A stretch of 64,000 nucleotides of DNA from Larix kaempferi (taxonomy: Eukaryota > Streptophyta > Pinopsida > Pinales > Pinaceae): contig BSBM01000321.1 in the NCBI GenBank assembly GCA_027924585.1, positions 3,051,001-3,115,000 on the forward strand, in the 5' to 3' direction. Shown here in pieces: positions 34,537-45,894 of the stretch; position 1 is the stretch's first letter, and each line of letters starts with the position of its first letter. Under the pieces are notes generated by a model. It saw nothing but the letters and a program-made list of their open reading frames with translations, searched no databases and had not been told where the DNA came from. Both the position numbers and the translations under genes were made by a program.

Positions 34537-35543
34537 TTTAAGGTGCACTACCCCTTCTCATGCTTCTTTCTACAATGAGGACAAAATACTGCCAAGGCTT
34601 GGTTAATTTCATCCTGCTTCTTTTTTATCTAAAGTGCATCAAGTTGCATGGCCAGAGACTGTAAGATGTTGGTATTCATATCACCTAACAGGTTTCCTAC
34701 ATCATATTTTGTAAGATTGGGTCTTGAAGATGATGAGGATCCTATGGGTAGATGTGTATCTCTTGTCCCATTCTTGCTTTTCCTAGACCTAGAATGGTTC
34801 TTGAAGATCTGGAGTATCTGGTCAGACGTCTTCTGAAATATGTCTCCATCTCCTAAGAGGTTTAAGATCTCAAAATTCTCTTCTTTGATCCCTCTAAGAA
34901 GGACAAGTTTCAACGATTCAGAGTCTAGGGTGCAATGGTTAGCTCGTTTGTAGCTGAGCTGAAAACGCTAGACATAGTATTCTAAGGATTCACGGTCTCC
35001 CTGCATCCTAAATATTTCATCCCTTGTATCCTTTGCTTTGCAGTAGTCCCTATATTTTTCTAGGAATGCTTGTTTCATCTGATCCCAACTAAAAATACTA
35101 TTTCCCTCTAAAGTCATGAACCACCTAAGTGATAAATCTTTCAGTGTGGAGGGAAAAAGTCTCAGCTTTTGGGCATCCATAGTGTAATCAAAGGATTTGA
35201 AAACTACCTCAAATTCAAACAGGAATGTGTCGGGATACTTTGAAGTCAATCCATGGAAGTTTGGAAAATTGTTAGGGTTGATATTCCTAATCCTAGCATC
35301 TCTAAGAGGTATGATAATGGGGAAGGTGAACAACTCCCTAAGTTCCTCTTCTTCGCTTGCCATAGTGGTGTTGGAGTTGGAACTAGTAGAGAAGTTGTCT
35401 CTGTTTGGATCGTATGTGGAGTCACTTTCGTTTTCAGAGTTCAGAAATTCAAACTAAGAATGGTTAGAACTGTTGTTACCATTGTTGCTCATGGGACGCT
35501 TAGGCAGAAAGCATCCAAACCTATCCCTTTGCTGACAAGGCAT
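34537..35543 (-). pseudogene. Athila-like gag, N-terminal part
   Basis: The start is ATG at 35543-35541 (MPCQQRDRF), equivalent to 15776 in the tandem copy. NFPNFHGLTSKYPDTFLFEFE, LSLRWFMTLEGNSIFSWDQM and FLEKYRDYCKAKD are the capsid core. The first Cys-His knuckle CPHCRKKHEKG-C, with a stop in place of one residue, lies at the left edge. Gag is cut there by copia element 1. A stop follows HS near 35455 and another follows EYYV near 34967. Confidence 0.9.
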
Positions 35544-35638
35544 TCATTGGTAAAAATCTTTATGTTTTGTTTTTATATCTGATTTTTCTATTTATTTTTG
35601 TGTTGTTTTTGAAGATGTCTCCTAAAATATTTAGCACC

Positions 35639-35656
35639 TCCCCGGCAATGGTGCCA
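35639..35656 (-). promoter_or_regulatory. Primer-binding site, tRNA-Asp type
   Basis: The plus strand reads TCCCCGGCAATGGTGCCA, two changes from the reverse complement of a perfect tRNA-Asp site (TGGCGCCGTTGCCGGGGA). It lies 5 bases from the LTR end at 35662. Confidence 0.87.
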
Positions 35657-35661
35657 AAAAG

Positions 35662-35780
35662 TGGTGGCCTCTCAGAATGGATGCCTAATGAGGGCAGCTA
35701 GACTAAGAGCCTACTTTAATTATCAACCCGGGGGACGTACAAACTTCAGAGGTGCAGGCACTATATGTGCTCTCTAAGTA
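35662..35780 (-). mobile_element. Athila-like 5' LTR, segment 1 (3' end of the LTR)
   Basis: This matches 15896-16013 (TGGTGGCCTCTCAGAATGG to TGTGCTCTCTA). The match stops abruptly at about 35780 and resumes at about 40669, so a 4.9-kb patchwork separates the LTR pieces. Confidence 0.88.
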
Positions 35781-36195
35781 CAAGGCTACATTTACCACTC
35801 TATGGGGCACTTTTGCTCATGAGAGAATGCCCTTTGACCTAATAAATGCTAGAGCTACTTTCCAAAGAGCCACAAATTGAACATTTAAGGTTCATCCCAA
35901 ATTTTTCTCAGGTAACCAAGCATATAACAAAGATGCTAAACAAAGGATGTTTATATCCTATGGGATGATGAGGCCAAATGTTCCTTTATAGAAATAAAGA
36001 GGGCTTTGGGAGAAGCTCTAGCCCTAATCAGCCCTGACTGTGGTAAATATTTCATGATATTCCCATTTTCTTTTGAGCATACCATAGTTTTTGTTTTGTT
36101 GCAGAATAACAAGGATGGGCATGAACAACATATTACATTCTTCAACAAAGCCCTCAAGGATGCAGGACTTAAGTATACTATTATGGAAAAATAGG
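35781..36195 (+). pseudogene. Gypsy RT-RNase H fragment, plus strand
   Basis: It begins in mid-RT with YKATFTTLWGTFAHERMPFD then LINARATFQRAT, the finger/palm block before the catalytic Asp pair. A later frame gives ALISPDCGKYFMIFPFSFEH and ITFFNKALKDAGLKYTIMEK, the start of RNase H. The intervening palm with the Asp pair is missing, so it is internally deleted. It faces inward toward an opposing RT fragment at 39400-40672. Confidence 0.75.
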
Positions 36196-37611
36196 CTCAT
36201 GTTAAGACGTTGGTTCGCATTCTTGTACGAACCGTAAAAGCCAATGTACGAGATTGAATCAGCTTTCCCTCGCTTTATGGGCTTATTGTACGAGTGTTCG
36301 CACTGCCACAGGTTCTCGAGCTTTTTGTTTTGTATACGGTACTTAGGTCATTTTACCATAAATGTTTTGTGGTTTATCATCTGGATCTTAATAGCAGGGC
36401 ATGTCTTGGGCGTGGGATTCTTTAGTCTCAACTTTATAATTTATAAGGAGATAATTATAAGGTAATAAAAGATTATATCTATACTTGCTGAATAACTGTG
36501 CATCGAAAAGAGTATAGATATAATTAGTTGTTAGAATAATGATAGGGTTTGATGTAGTTAGAGGTTTTATAGGTTGTTGTTATAGCTTCTACTATCTAGG
36601 GCTTGGAAAAAAAGATGATGTCCTTGAGAACTTGACGAATAAGGGTCTCTGTTGTTTGTGTTATGTCCTACCTTTCTATCTCCTCTACTTACGTAAAGAG
36701 ACATTCTATTTCCTAATTATACTTCCCTAGCTACAAATACAAAAAATAATAACTCATAATACAAATATAATAACTACTAAACCCCGCTCCGGAGGAGAAA
36801 CATACCAACGTTGAGAAAGACTAACCCCACTCTGGAGGAGCAACATTGGGGTCTGGGGTCCAGTATCTAGGGTCTGGGGCACCCCCAGTAATTCCTACCT
36901 TGCACCTTTCTTAGGAGAAATATCATGAAGTTCATTGTCCTACTCATCTACTATTAAAAATATATACATTGTTCGTATAGTGCATCGTATAATCCACATT
37001 ATTGTGAGATTCCCGGTGTGTATAAATAATTTATATAGTAAGGATCTCTAATAAGAGGACTCTTAATACCTTTGCATACATAGGAGCTATATTGAATTAA
37101 AAACACCAACATATATAGTGTTACCGAGTCCTTCATGTTCATAGAAAACTCGTCTTACTATATATGGACATTATCCTTTTACTATATAAAGGAATCTCTT
37201 ATTTCTTTCATACATCAAATATACTTATACATAATAATTATAATTCCTAAGCCATTGAGGAGAAACAAAGGGGTCTGGGTCTCTTTACTTGAGAATCTGG
37301 GTCAGGATATCTTATCCAGGCTTTGGGCTTCAAATGTCAGGTGAGAGGGAGAAAAGGCGACATGTATAATCCAGTAGGGAGGGGAGGCAATTCCGAATGG
37401 GATATTGTCGTCGAATAGTAGCCATGGGTATATCGGTTGTTTCAGGTTGTAAGAAACAAAGGGGAGGGGCGAATCCCAGCCTTCTCCTTCTCAGTGGAGG
37501 AAATCGTCAAATAAATTCCTGGTCCTATGGATCACTCCTTGCCCTGGGGGGATCACATTCAATCTAGGAGAGTAGTAATAAAAAGAGTTAGCAGAGGTAT
37601 AGTATAGTGTT
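36196..37611. other. Unassigned part of the patchwork insertion
   Basis: No coding frame. A phrase of the type CCCCGCTCCGGAGGAGAAACA (in short, CTCCGGAGGAGAAACA) at about 36784 recurs as CTCTGGAGGAGCAACA near 36831, and GGGGTCTGGG occurs near 36849 and 37270. These repeats and GC-rich clusters within AT-rich DNA suggest a composite of older pieces. Confidence 0.4.
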
Positions 37612-37629
37612 TATATATATATATATATG
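37612..37629. repeat. (TA)9 microsatellite
   Basis: An uninterrupted TA run just left of the GC-richer island. Confidence 0.8.
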
Positions 37630-37639
37630 TAATTATGGA

Positions 37640-38200
37640 AAAAGTAAACTTTTATAGGTATTTTAAACATACCCTTCGGGACTTTTTTACTTATTCCTCA
37701 CGGGATTCCTCACGGGGGCGCGTTTTAGGAGGTTATCGCTTGCTTGACCAAAGAGAGGGTAAGGGCGGAGCCGCTCGACCAAAGGAAGAGGGTTTTCAAA
37801 TTGACCGGAACAACCCCACAGGGCATGGCATAGCTGGTCATCTATTGCTTGAAGGGAAGGGGAAGGCATGCATGGCTCAGCAGGGCTTCTTATGTCTTGA
37901 AGTATCCCTTTAAGCTGGACCACGAGTAGGGGAATTCTTGCTTGATCGGACGAGGGGAGGGTCAACTTCGATTCGAATAAACCATCGGGCGGGTCGTGGG
38001 GACAATACCCATCATTTCTTGGGGTGGGGAGATTGGGAGGCAAGGAAAGTAGCTGGGATTATTGCAGAATGAACGAAGTGGAAGGAGACTAGCCCTACCT
38101 CGAACAAGGCTACGCCCCTTTACTTTGGGATTCTGGCGAAAGTCCAAGGCGCAGGAAATTAGGAAATGAATCGAGTTTACTATTTTAAAATGCAAGTTAT
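37640..38200. other. GC-rich island, possibly plant mitochondrial DNA
   Basis: The base composition is clearly GC-richer than the surroundings (for example GGGGGCGCGTTTTAGGAGG, GGGCGGAGCCGCTCGACC, CATCGGGCGGGTCGTGGGG). Dense G/A-rich, non-repetitive text of this kind is typical of plant mitochondrial intergenic DNA. Two overlapping antisense frames (38043-37687 and 37913-37635 on opposite strands) are not recognisable proteins. The origin is an inference from texture only. Confidence 0.35.
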
Positions 38201-39290
38201 TTAACCCTTATGGAGAAAGAATATGCCTCCGACCCCCTTGCTCTCCCTTTGGTCAAGCAAGTCTTCCGTCCAAACATAATTGTTCCTTATAAAATTAGTG
38301 TTTGGAAACATTTTTGGGTTTGACCTGACCAACCCACCTGCTTCATCAACAACCTCTATTCCATACCTCATTTAACCTACTTAGTTAGTTATGCCCCAAC
38401 CTCTTGCTTCAGGTCAGGCAGGAAGGAATCCAGTATAAGCACTATCGTTCCTCTTGTAGGGATGGGCTTAAACCCCAAATACCTTTTATTAATTAAGACT
38501 GCAATAGGAACTTTATATGCCCCTACTCTATGATTTTAGTACTACTTATTCCTCTACCACCTTTACTATTTACTTTCCATAGGCTCACTTACCTTAACTT
38601 TGAGAGTAACGGGATTGCTTGGGTGGGAACTTGAAACATTAACCTTTGTTTGGTCAAACTACTTAATTACTTTCAGCGGCACATTAACAACCTATTGTGG
38701 CATCTTAACAACCCTTGATAGACCGAACGACGGCTCACAGACCTTAAACTTAGTACAGTATAAATTGCACGGGCGGGCTTACTAAACACTTGCCTTGGGG
38801 TAACACTATTGCTATTGTTCGGGCCGGGATGAACCCCCACCAGATACGATTTATTAATTAAGACAACAAGCATTCCTACGACCTTTAGATGCTAGAAGGA
38901 TTCATGTTAGTGTGCTACCAACCACCTGTTATACCAGACTTTACTTACCTCTTCACCTTAGTTTATCAAGGGAGTGCTTCCTTCCCAATTCCGAGAAGTT
39001 AGTCAGTGGTACCACTATTTACCTTTCAGGGAGACGTGTTTACAGCAGATACCATTCATTAATTTAGACATAGCTAGAACGAATCCTATTTACCTTTCTT
39101 TCATTTTAGGACCTGCTACCAACCCACCTTACCCATCTATATACACCCCACCTTTTACCTATCACCTATCCAACCAGTAATCCTTAGTGGATACGACAGG
39201 CAGACACTTTATTCTATTTTCGGACCAGCCTTAACCCCCAGATATAATTGATTAATTCTTACAACATTTTTATTTATATTGTATAATTAG
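38201..39290. repeat. Stretch with a recurring AT-rich motif
   Basis: A motif near CCAGATACxATTTATTAATT plus AAGACA appears in diverged form at about 38474, 38836, 39046 and 39232. It is often preceded by a CCCC run and followed by a short G/C-poor tail. C-rich phrases such as CTTACCT recur between. No family recognised; it may share the origin of the neighbouring GC-rich island. Confidence 0.4.
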
Positions 39291-39399
39291 TTAGCTATTC
39301 CTATGCTTTTATTAGAGTAGCAATCGGAGTTGCTTTCGCACTCCCACTGTTTATTCACATTGGTTTTACTTTTGATCTCCATTCACCAACTTTGTGGTC
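39291..39399. other. Junction sequence, no feature
   Basis: Short AT-rich link between the repeat-motif stretch and the antisense gypsy fragment. Confidence 0.3.
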
Positions 39400-40672
39400 A
39401 CTTGTTGGACACTAATAAAATTATCTTATTTTAGATTCTCCTTCAACATTACTTGCAACTTTTGATGTGTGTGCTTCTCTTTTGAGCTGAACTATATCTC
39501 CTCCTCTAGGTATGCGAAGCTATCCCAACTTGTATATAAGTACATCCTATATAAATATATTACTTCATCTTTTTCATTATTTTTGTGACCCAATGTTTGC
39601 TGATATAATGCTTAAAAATCTGTCATGTGCATATTTCTTGTGTACTCTTCTTGTGAAAATGGATCAACTTCCATGATTGCACATAATGTTTTTTTTATAG
39701 AATTGGTGACATAAAATCCGCCTCTATATTTGTGACTCCCTTCTTGTATTTGATCACATGATTAAATTGTGACAAGAAACCCATCCACTTATATTGTATT
39801 GCTTGTTGGATATTTATTTGTGCATGAAAATATTATAGAGGTTGGTGATCAGTATGAATCACTGTTTATTTTCTTTTTATGTAATGCTTCCTTTTCTCAA
39901 CCACCTGCACCAATGCCCAAATTCCATAGTCATAAATACAATAAAACAAAGTAAAAACTTATAACATTTTGGAATTATAACATACTGGTTTGCCTCTTGC
40001 TTCAACATGGATTCAATAGCATAGTGTGATCCCTCAAATTAAACTTAAGATGGTTGTCTCAAGTTTCAAAGTGCCAATATCGATGCAGAGTTTATTTTGT
40101 GCTTCAACTTCTCAAAAGCATTCGTTTGTGCTCCTTCCCAATTGAAAGCATGTTTTTCTGAGGTTAAGGCATGGAATGGGGCTACCATTTTCGATAAATA
40201 AGCGATAAACTCATTCATTTTTTGGGGATTCCCAAATAAAGCTTCTCAACTCACGCACATCCTTTCATGTAGGCCAATTTAAGATTTCCACTATTTTGAT
40301 TGGATTAATCTTGAGTTCACCTCCTCCCTCTACATAATCCAAATACCCTAGGTTTCTTTGGCAAATCCACATTTATTCCAATTCACTAAAAGATTATTTC
40401 AATTTTTAGTTTAAAGCACTCGTTTAAAATGTAGCATATGCTCATCCAAAATTGAACTAAACACAAGAATGTCATCCAAATACACTATGAAAAAAGAAAG
40501 TGCATAAGACATCATTAATTACCCTCATAGTACCCGATGCATTGGACAACCCAAATGTTAGCATCAACCATTCATAGAGTCCTTGCCTTGTCTTGAATGC
40601 AGTTTTCCACACTTCTTCCTCTTTCATTATGACTTGGTGATAACCTGATTTGAGATCCAACTTGGGGAAATA
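39400..40672 (-). pseudogene. Gypsy RT-RNase H fragment, minus strand
   Basis: On the minus strand it starts mid-RT with [20 protein letters not shown], then [20 protein letters not shown]. After a frameshift the catalytic box reads YLDDILVFS. RNase H-like text (TDHQPL in a decayed context, then KWMGFL and YKKGVTNIEADFMS) runs to about 39640. Many stops and frame changes are present. The fragment begins abruptly where Athila LTR homology resumes, so it is not a normal insertion end. Confidence 0.75.
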
Positions 40673-41488
40673 GTCTTTGTCGAAGTTGGGTGTTTGTATC
40701 AATGTTTTTAAAGAGTTTCCTAAAGAGGATTAAACAAACTGTAAAAAGGATTGTTTAATATATGGAGGAGAAATTCCTATGCTAAGAAATTCAGATACTG
40801 AAAGCAGGAAATCTATGTCTAAGAAATTAAATGCAGGAAACAGTAAGCATATCTTTAAGAATTAACTTATTGAAAGCAGTAAAAATTATACTATTGAATT
40901 GAATGCTGAAAACATAACAGATCTATTCTAGAGTAATGAAAGCTTGATCTTTAACCTAAGGAGTAATTACTGTAAATTGAATGCATAAAACTCAAAGTCT
41001 GATCTAACATAATATAATGCTAAGACTAAGTTCGGAATACCATTATCTAATGCTAAGACTAAGTTCGGAATACCATTATCTAATGTTGCAATTTTTAATC
41101 AAAACGTTAAGAAGTGAATATCATCATGTAACCAAAAATACTGAAAATAATCAATCTCCATAAGTAGTTATAATAATGAAATGAACACCTGGGCTTTAAG
41201 ATCTGGATCGCTGCTTTAGAAGTAAATGCAAGTACATAGGAAAATAGGTGTTAAATTATGCCTTGGCAGAATGCTGCTATAGGACTACAAACATAGCGTT
41301 ACCAAACTAAAGAATGCATTATAATGAACTACGGAAACAAAAAGGTTCAACTACTACAGAAATCAAATCGTGCGATTTAAATGCTATTTAAAATACTCTC
41401 ATCTGCAATATAAATTCAACCAATGCAAAACAGATAATGAGAAATACCTGAATAGTAAGATTTCCTGACTTACGTGTTGGAAAGGCCC
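40669..41488 (-). mobile_element. Athila-like 5' LTR, segment 2
   Basis: This matches 16014-16790 nearly throughout (ATAGTCTTTGTCGAAGTTGG onward). A 33-bp tandem duplication at 41015-41080, absent from the other LTR, has been added. It ends at the insertion site of the LTR at 41494. Confidence 0.88.
41015..41080. repeat. 33-bp tandem duplication in the LTR
   Basis: TAATGCTAAGACTAAGTTCG plus GAATACCATTATC occurs twice in a row, and once in the shared LTR near 16360. It is therefore private to this LTR and arose after insertion. Confidence 0.9.
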
Positions 41489-41493
41489 TGTCC

Positions 41494-43121
41494 TGTAAGA
41501 TCCCCTCCTATCATACTAGCATGATAGAGAGGATCGTGATGCTAAAACCGGGAATCTAGCCCCATAACCATTAATTAAAAATTTATTGATAAAAAGACAT
41601 ATACATGTGCATGTTTTAGAAACACAACGGAATAAAAAAAATCATGTTTAATATCTAACATACATTCAAACATTTATGTGACAATCATAAAATAAAGACA
41701 TTGCAGAATTAACACAAGAGAATACTTATCTTAAACAAAGTATTCCCAAGCAACCACTGTGCATCTGCAACGTTCCACCCAACCATAGGCCAGTTGTGCT
41801 TACCAACCTTTTGATAAAACTGCCACCCCTGAGTTGGGAATGATTACTACAAGGAACCAGAGAACAACAGACTCACACATAGCCAAGCATACACCAAAAT
41901 GAGCCAAGCCAATCTACAATTGGGTTTATCAGGCTGCTAGGAAATGGAAAGGAAGAATTGCTAAGCTAGTGTGCTCAACCACAGAGCTATGGATACCTCT
42001 ACAAGATCTATTTAGCTTGGCACCCACAATGCCTACACACCCCACTCAAGGAAGTATTCCCTTCACTAATTCACAGTCCCTCAGGCCATACCTTCCAATT
42101 CTAGAGTGTCCCAGGTGTGCATAGAAGAGTAGCCAACCCTCTTGATCTTCTTGAGAGGTTATTTTCCCCACTAGGTTTATCAAGCCAATTCTGTCCACTA
42201 CCATTCCAAAAATCTTGCTCACAGATTCAAACCAAAATAGGGATGCACATAACAGCAAAAGTATAAGTGCTGGGCATGAAGAAACATTTTTACAGTGGGA
42301 TGCCCAAAGATGGGGTTTTCATTAGCTTCAGAAAAACGTGGGAAACCCAAAAACGAAATTGGAAGATGGGGAATAACCCTGAGAAGCCAACTCCGTTTTC
42401 AGAAAAACGTCCATAGACATTCTGGGGCAAAAACGGCCACCATAACAGTCCCAAATCGTGGTCCTCCTTCCCTAGCCATTGTGTAACACAAAAACGAGCT
42501 CCTAGCCATGGAAGAAGGCAGGAAAATGATAAAAACGTGATGAGGAAAGACCCAGTAGTTCAGACTACGTGAGAGAGGAAAGACTGTGTGTGTAGAATGG
42601 CCTTGGGCACCATTTCATGGGTGTTTTATTGCCCAAGAAGCAAAAATACGAATTCCCAGGTTGATGGCTTGCCCATGCACGAAATTGGCTGCCATACCTC
42701 TTCATTCCCAAGGCATTAACTGCCCCAACCAACTCTTGGAAGAATTAAATGATTGGGTGCATAACCCAAAATGGGTAGTTGGTGGTTTATGGGTTTTCTC
42801 ATTGACACATGGATTAACACCATTGGCTCAAGGGTTTGAATAATTTCCCTCCCTATTCCTTGTAGAATCATGCCCCCATCTCTTTGTTGCATTGCATAGC
42901 TAGTTGTGGGTATTTTTCATTAAAATTTGTATTTATATGATGTCTTAATTTACATTGTGCCTATCTAGCACAAGAACCATAGGCATCTATTTTTAATTGC
43001 CGATAAATAAAACACTAAATCAATGGTGGGGCCTTGGCCTTGAGCTCCTCACCATGATCAAATAACAATATTTACATCATTTACGGTTTAATACAAAGGG
43101 GGTCAAAATGGGGACATTACA
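41494..43121 (-). mobile_element. Solo gypsy-type LTR inside the Athila LTR
   Basis: It runs TGTAAGATCCCC to GGGGACATTACA, 1628 bp. The flanks TGTCC (41489-41493) and TCTCC (43122-43126) form a target-site duplication with one change, and removing it restores the match to 16785-16805. The right part, including GGCCTTGGCCTTGAGCTCC (about 43030-43048), matches the plus-strand LTR fragment starting at 62578, so orientation is minus. No internal region is attached. Confidence 0.82.
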
Positions 43122-43667
43122 TCTCCAACCCGTACTTAGGAGTGAAGAGAACTTATAAACGCTGAATTGTAAGTAACATCAAGTCTTTATTTAAAATAGG
43201 AACTTCATAGTTTAAAACCATGTCTGTAACACAACTGTCTCGGTGGTATAAAACGTAAAACAATAATTCTCCAAAATAGTAGCAGGGGCCTCCCGCTACC
43301 CGAGAGGTCCATATTTATATAATTCTAATGCTTAACCTAAGTAAATGTCTAAATGCCGATTCTCTTTGAACATGAGTTCATTCTCTACATATCAGGAAAA
43401 AGGCACTGAGTTTGGTGATGTTCTTTTAGTTCTTCACTTGATTCGCATGTTGTCCTTTAGTGCACCTACACCTGCTCATTCAAACTCATTTTTCATGCAA
43501 TTAGCTCATAACAACGCTTTCAAAACATAACAGAAATAATATTTTAAACACTTCATTAAATAATTAAGGTAAATCATTTTCCCACTAATGAGTGTATTTC
43601 TTCAACCTTTCTTGTGCTTTACTAGTGGGAAAAGAAACTATCAGATACCTGAAATGGCGACTCATCA
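43122..43667 (-). mobile_element. Athila-like 5' LTR, segment 3 (5' end of the LTR)
   Basis: This matches 16797-17343 to the end GACTCATCA. A TATATAAATA box on the minus strand (43312-43321) is conserved with 16988-16997. The right flank falls inside another LTR (43668-44106), so the Athila element inserted into an older element. Confidence 0.9.
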
Positions 43668-44106
43668 ATTCCCATGCTCGATTAAATTCATGAGCCAATT
43701 TCTCAGCTGCCTTCTTACGACGGAAATAAATATCAACATGGAAGTCCACTTAGGTAGTTTCTTACCATTTATGGCTCATGGGTTCTCAAGATGACACTTG
43801 AAAACAAAGGAATTGATCTCACAACCCCTCAACTCTCCTTAGTGGATACACACAACCCCCTCATTTTTGTTGCTTCCATAGCCAGCTCTTGGAAATTTTA
43901 TTTGTATTATAAATATTTACACGTTGTTACATTTTTCCATGGCTGACTAGCACATGTCTACAATATATAAAATACTTTCCTTTATAAGCCTAACATTCAC
44001 TAGTGGGGCCTTGGCCTTGTGATCCATGCTATGAATCATACACCGCATATTTACAATATTTACATATCAATCCATTAATTCCAAGGCTCGGAATGGGAGT
44101 ATTACA
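43668..44106 (-). mobile_element. Partial gypsy LTR, same family as 5316-6877
   Basis: This matches about 6433-6877: CCATGCTCGATTAAATTCATG, given in part as CCATGCTCGATTAAATTCAT, through GGCCTTGGCCTTG (44007-44019), ending GTATTACA at 44106. On the minus strand a polypurine tract (TAGGGGGAGGTTGT, 44107-44120) precedes it, so it is the start of a 3' LTR. The rest was separated by the Athila insertion and was not found at the other side. Confidence 0.8.
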
Positions 44107-45890
44107 ACAACCTCCCCCTATTAGACTCGCTATATTGAGGGCCCCTCCAACCAATCCTTGGTCTGTAGATCCTACTGACCTCAAAGACTAAACCCTATTC
44201 TCTACATAGTGGATTATCTCCAAACTAAAATCTTCCAAGGGTTTAGAAATGGAGGAAATAGTTCCCAATACTGGGGGAGAAACCAATGTCAAGCGCCATT
44301 GGAAATAATATGAAAACTCATTTATTTTTGTACAATCTTCATTGCCATATAATCCACCAAATGAGTTGGCTCTCAACTATTCATTGAGAGTGAAATCCAA
44401 ATCAAGATCTGAGGTGATAATATGTGTAGGATCCACTTATGTGATGCATATAAGAACCTTTGTATCCTCTAAGAAAATAGGTCCATGATCTGCCACATAC
44501 CCCTCAATACTTCTACGGCTTGGGACCGTTCTTCGAAGGGCATTAAAAATGTCATATTGCCGCTTGTTATTGACAGGTAGACCCCCCAAATTGTTTAAAC
44601 CCAAGGTTTCATAAATAGTATTGTTAGACCCCAGATCCACCAAGTCTTGCTTCCTAGCCACTAATGATGTTCCCCTATCATGATGTCCACCCATTGTAGT
44701 CGCAAAAATGTCCGGTTTTGCAAGGGTATACTCACTCTACTCCAAAAGTTGGACTTCTCCATCCTCCTCTATGTCTAGGGTTTTTGCAAAAACCCTAGTT
44801 TTTGCTTCCAAACCAATGACCTTTAGTTTTCAATGTGTTTGATATATATATATATTATTTTTAAAAAAGGTATTTTTTTTGTTTGATTAGTGGGAAGATA
44901 TGAAGATCAATTCTGCATCAATATTGTACAAAAAGTTATTTAACATGGTAGATAGATTCAAACCTATTTCATACACTTGAAAATAGATTTTGTCATCTTC
45001 ATTTATATTTGAATGGTTAATTTTAAAAACTTACTTATTTTTACATTGGCCTATAGCAACAATGTCATTATAATTTTAACTCAATCATGTGCTATAATTA
45101 ACACACGACACCATCTTACATCATTGTATAATTAACAAGGTTCTGAATACTAATATTTTACTCCCCTATCCCATAATGTACATAGAGAGGATTATATGTG
45201 GTAGCTAAGGAGGTACCCAAGAAGATAATCCTATGTATTGAGGCCATCTTTAGTAAATAAGGTCCATGAAGTAGATATTGTGTGAACATAATTAATTGTA
45301 AGAAGGATTACTAGAAGGTTTTTCCTACTAGAAAGTTCCTTCTCTAAAGAGTACATATAAGGTTCCATCTAATAGAAAGTTCTCTAGAAAGTACAAAGGA
45401 GGTTTGATAGAAATTATATAAATAAGTAGAAGCAAGGTAATGAGATGTCTTGTGAAGTATTAATGAACTATTTTCTAGTAAGCATGGCATGTAGAGTGTT
45501 TGCTTCCGCAAGGTATAATTAATGGTATTACCCTACCTTAAGGGTGGTTTCCATACTATTGTGTTCATTATATTGTGGATGTATTTGTGTTTATTTATGA
45601 AGTTTAAGGGTTCTATCTTGTTTGTGATTCAATTTCTAGTTTAAGGAAGACAACATAGCCATTGATAATGGCTACGAGTAGAAAACCATCATATCCACAC
45701 TTCACGATGAATTTCAATTTTAGACTTATTTTGTTGTGTTCTATCCAAATCCCCTTACCATACTTTGTCAACTTAATCATACTTTATATGTATTTAACTA
45801 TGGTGCATTATCAAAAAACCACAATTTGATCCCTGCAAATTTATACCAAGTAAAGATCAATGTATTCCAACATAATCTAGATAGTAAGGT
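44107..45890. other. Internal remnant next to the partial LTR, otherwise unassigned
   Basis: Beyond the polypurine tract, an 85-codon antisense frame (44694-44437) contains LVARKQDLVDLGSNNTIYET and LGLNNLGGLPVNNKRQYDIF, with no motif I recognise. It could be a piece of the element's coding region. From about 44800 the DNA becomes AT-rich with no frame. GAGGTTTGATAGAAATTATA and AAAGTTC phrases near 45330-45420 recur loosely. Confidence 0.35.
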
Positions 45891-45894
45891 AAGT

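Noticed and set aside
42586-42843. A frame whose 50-residue core recurs in the LTR at 62875-63111
   Set aside because: Both are antisense readings of the same LTR family, so similarity follows from DNA homology. The frames start and end at different places.
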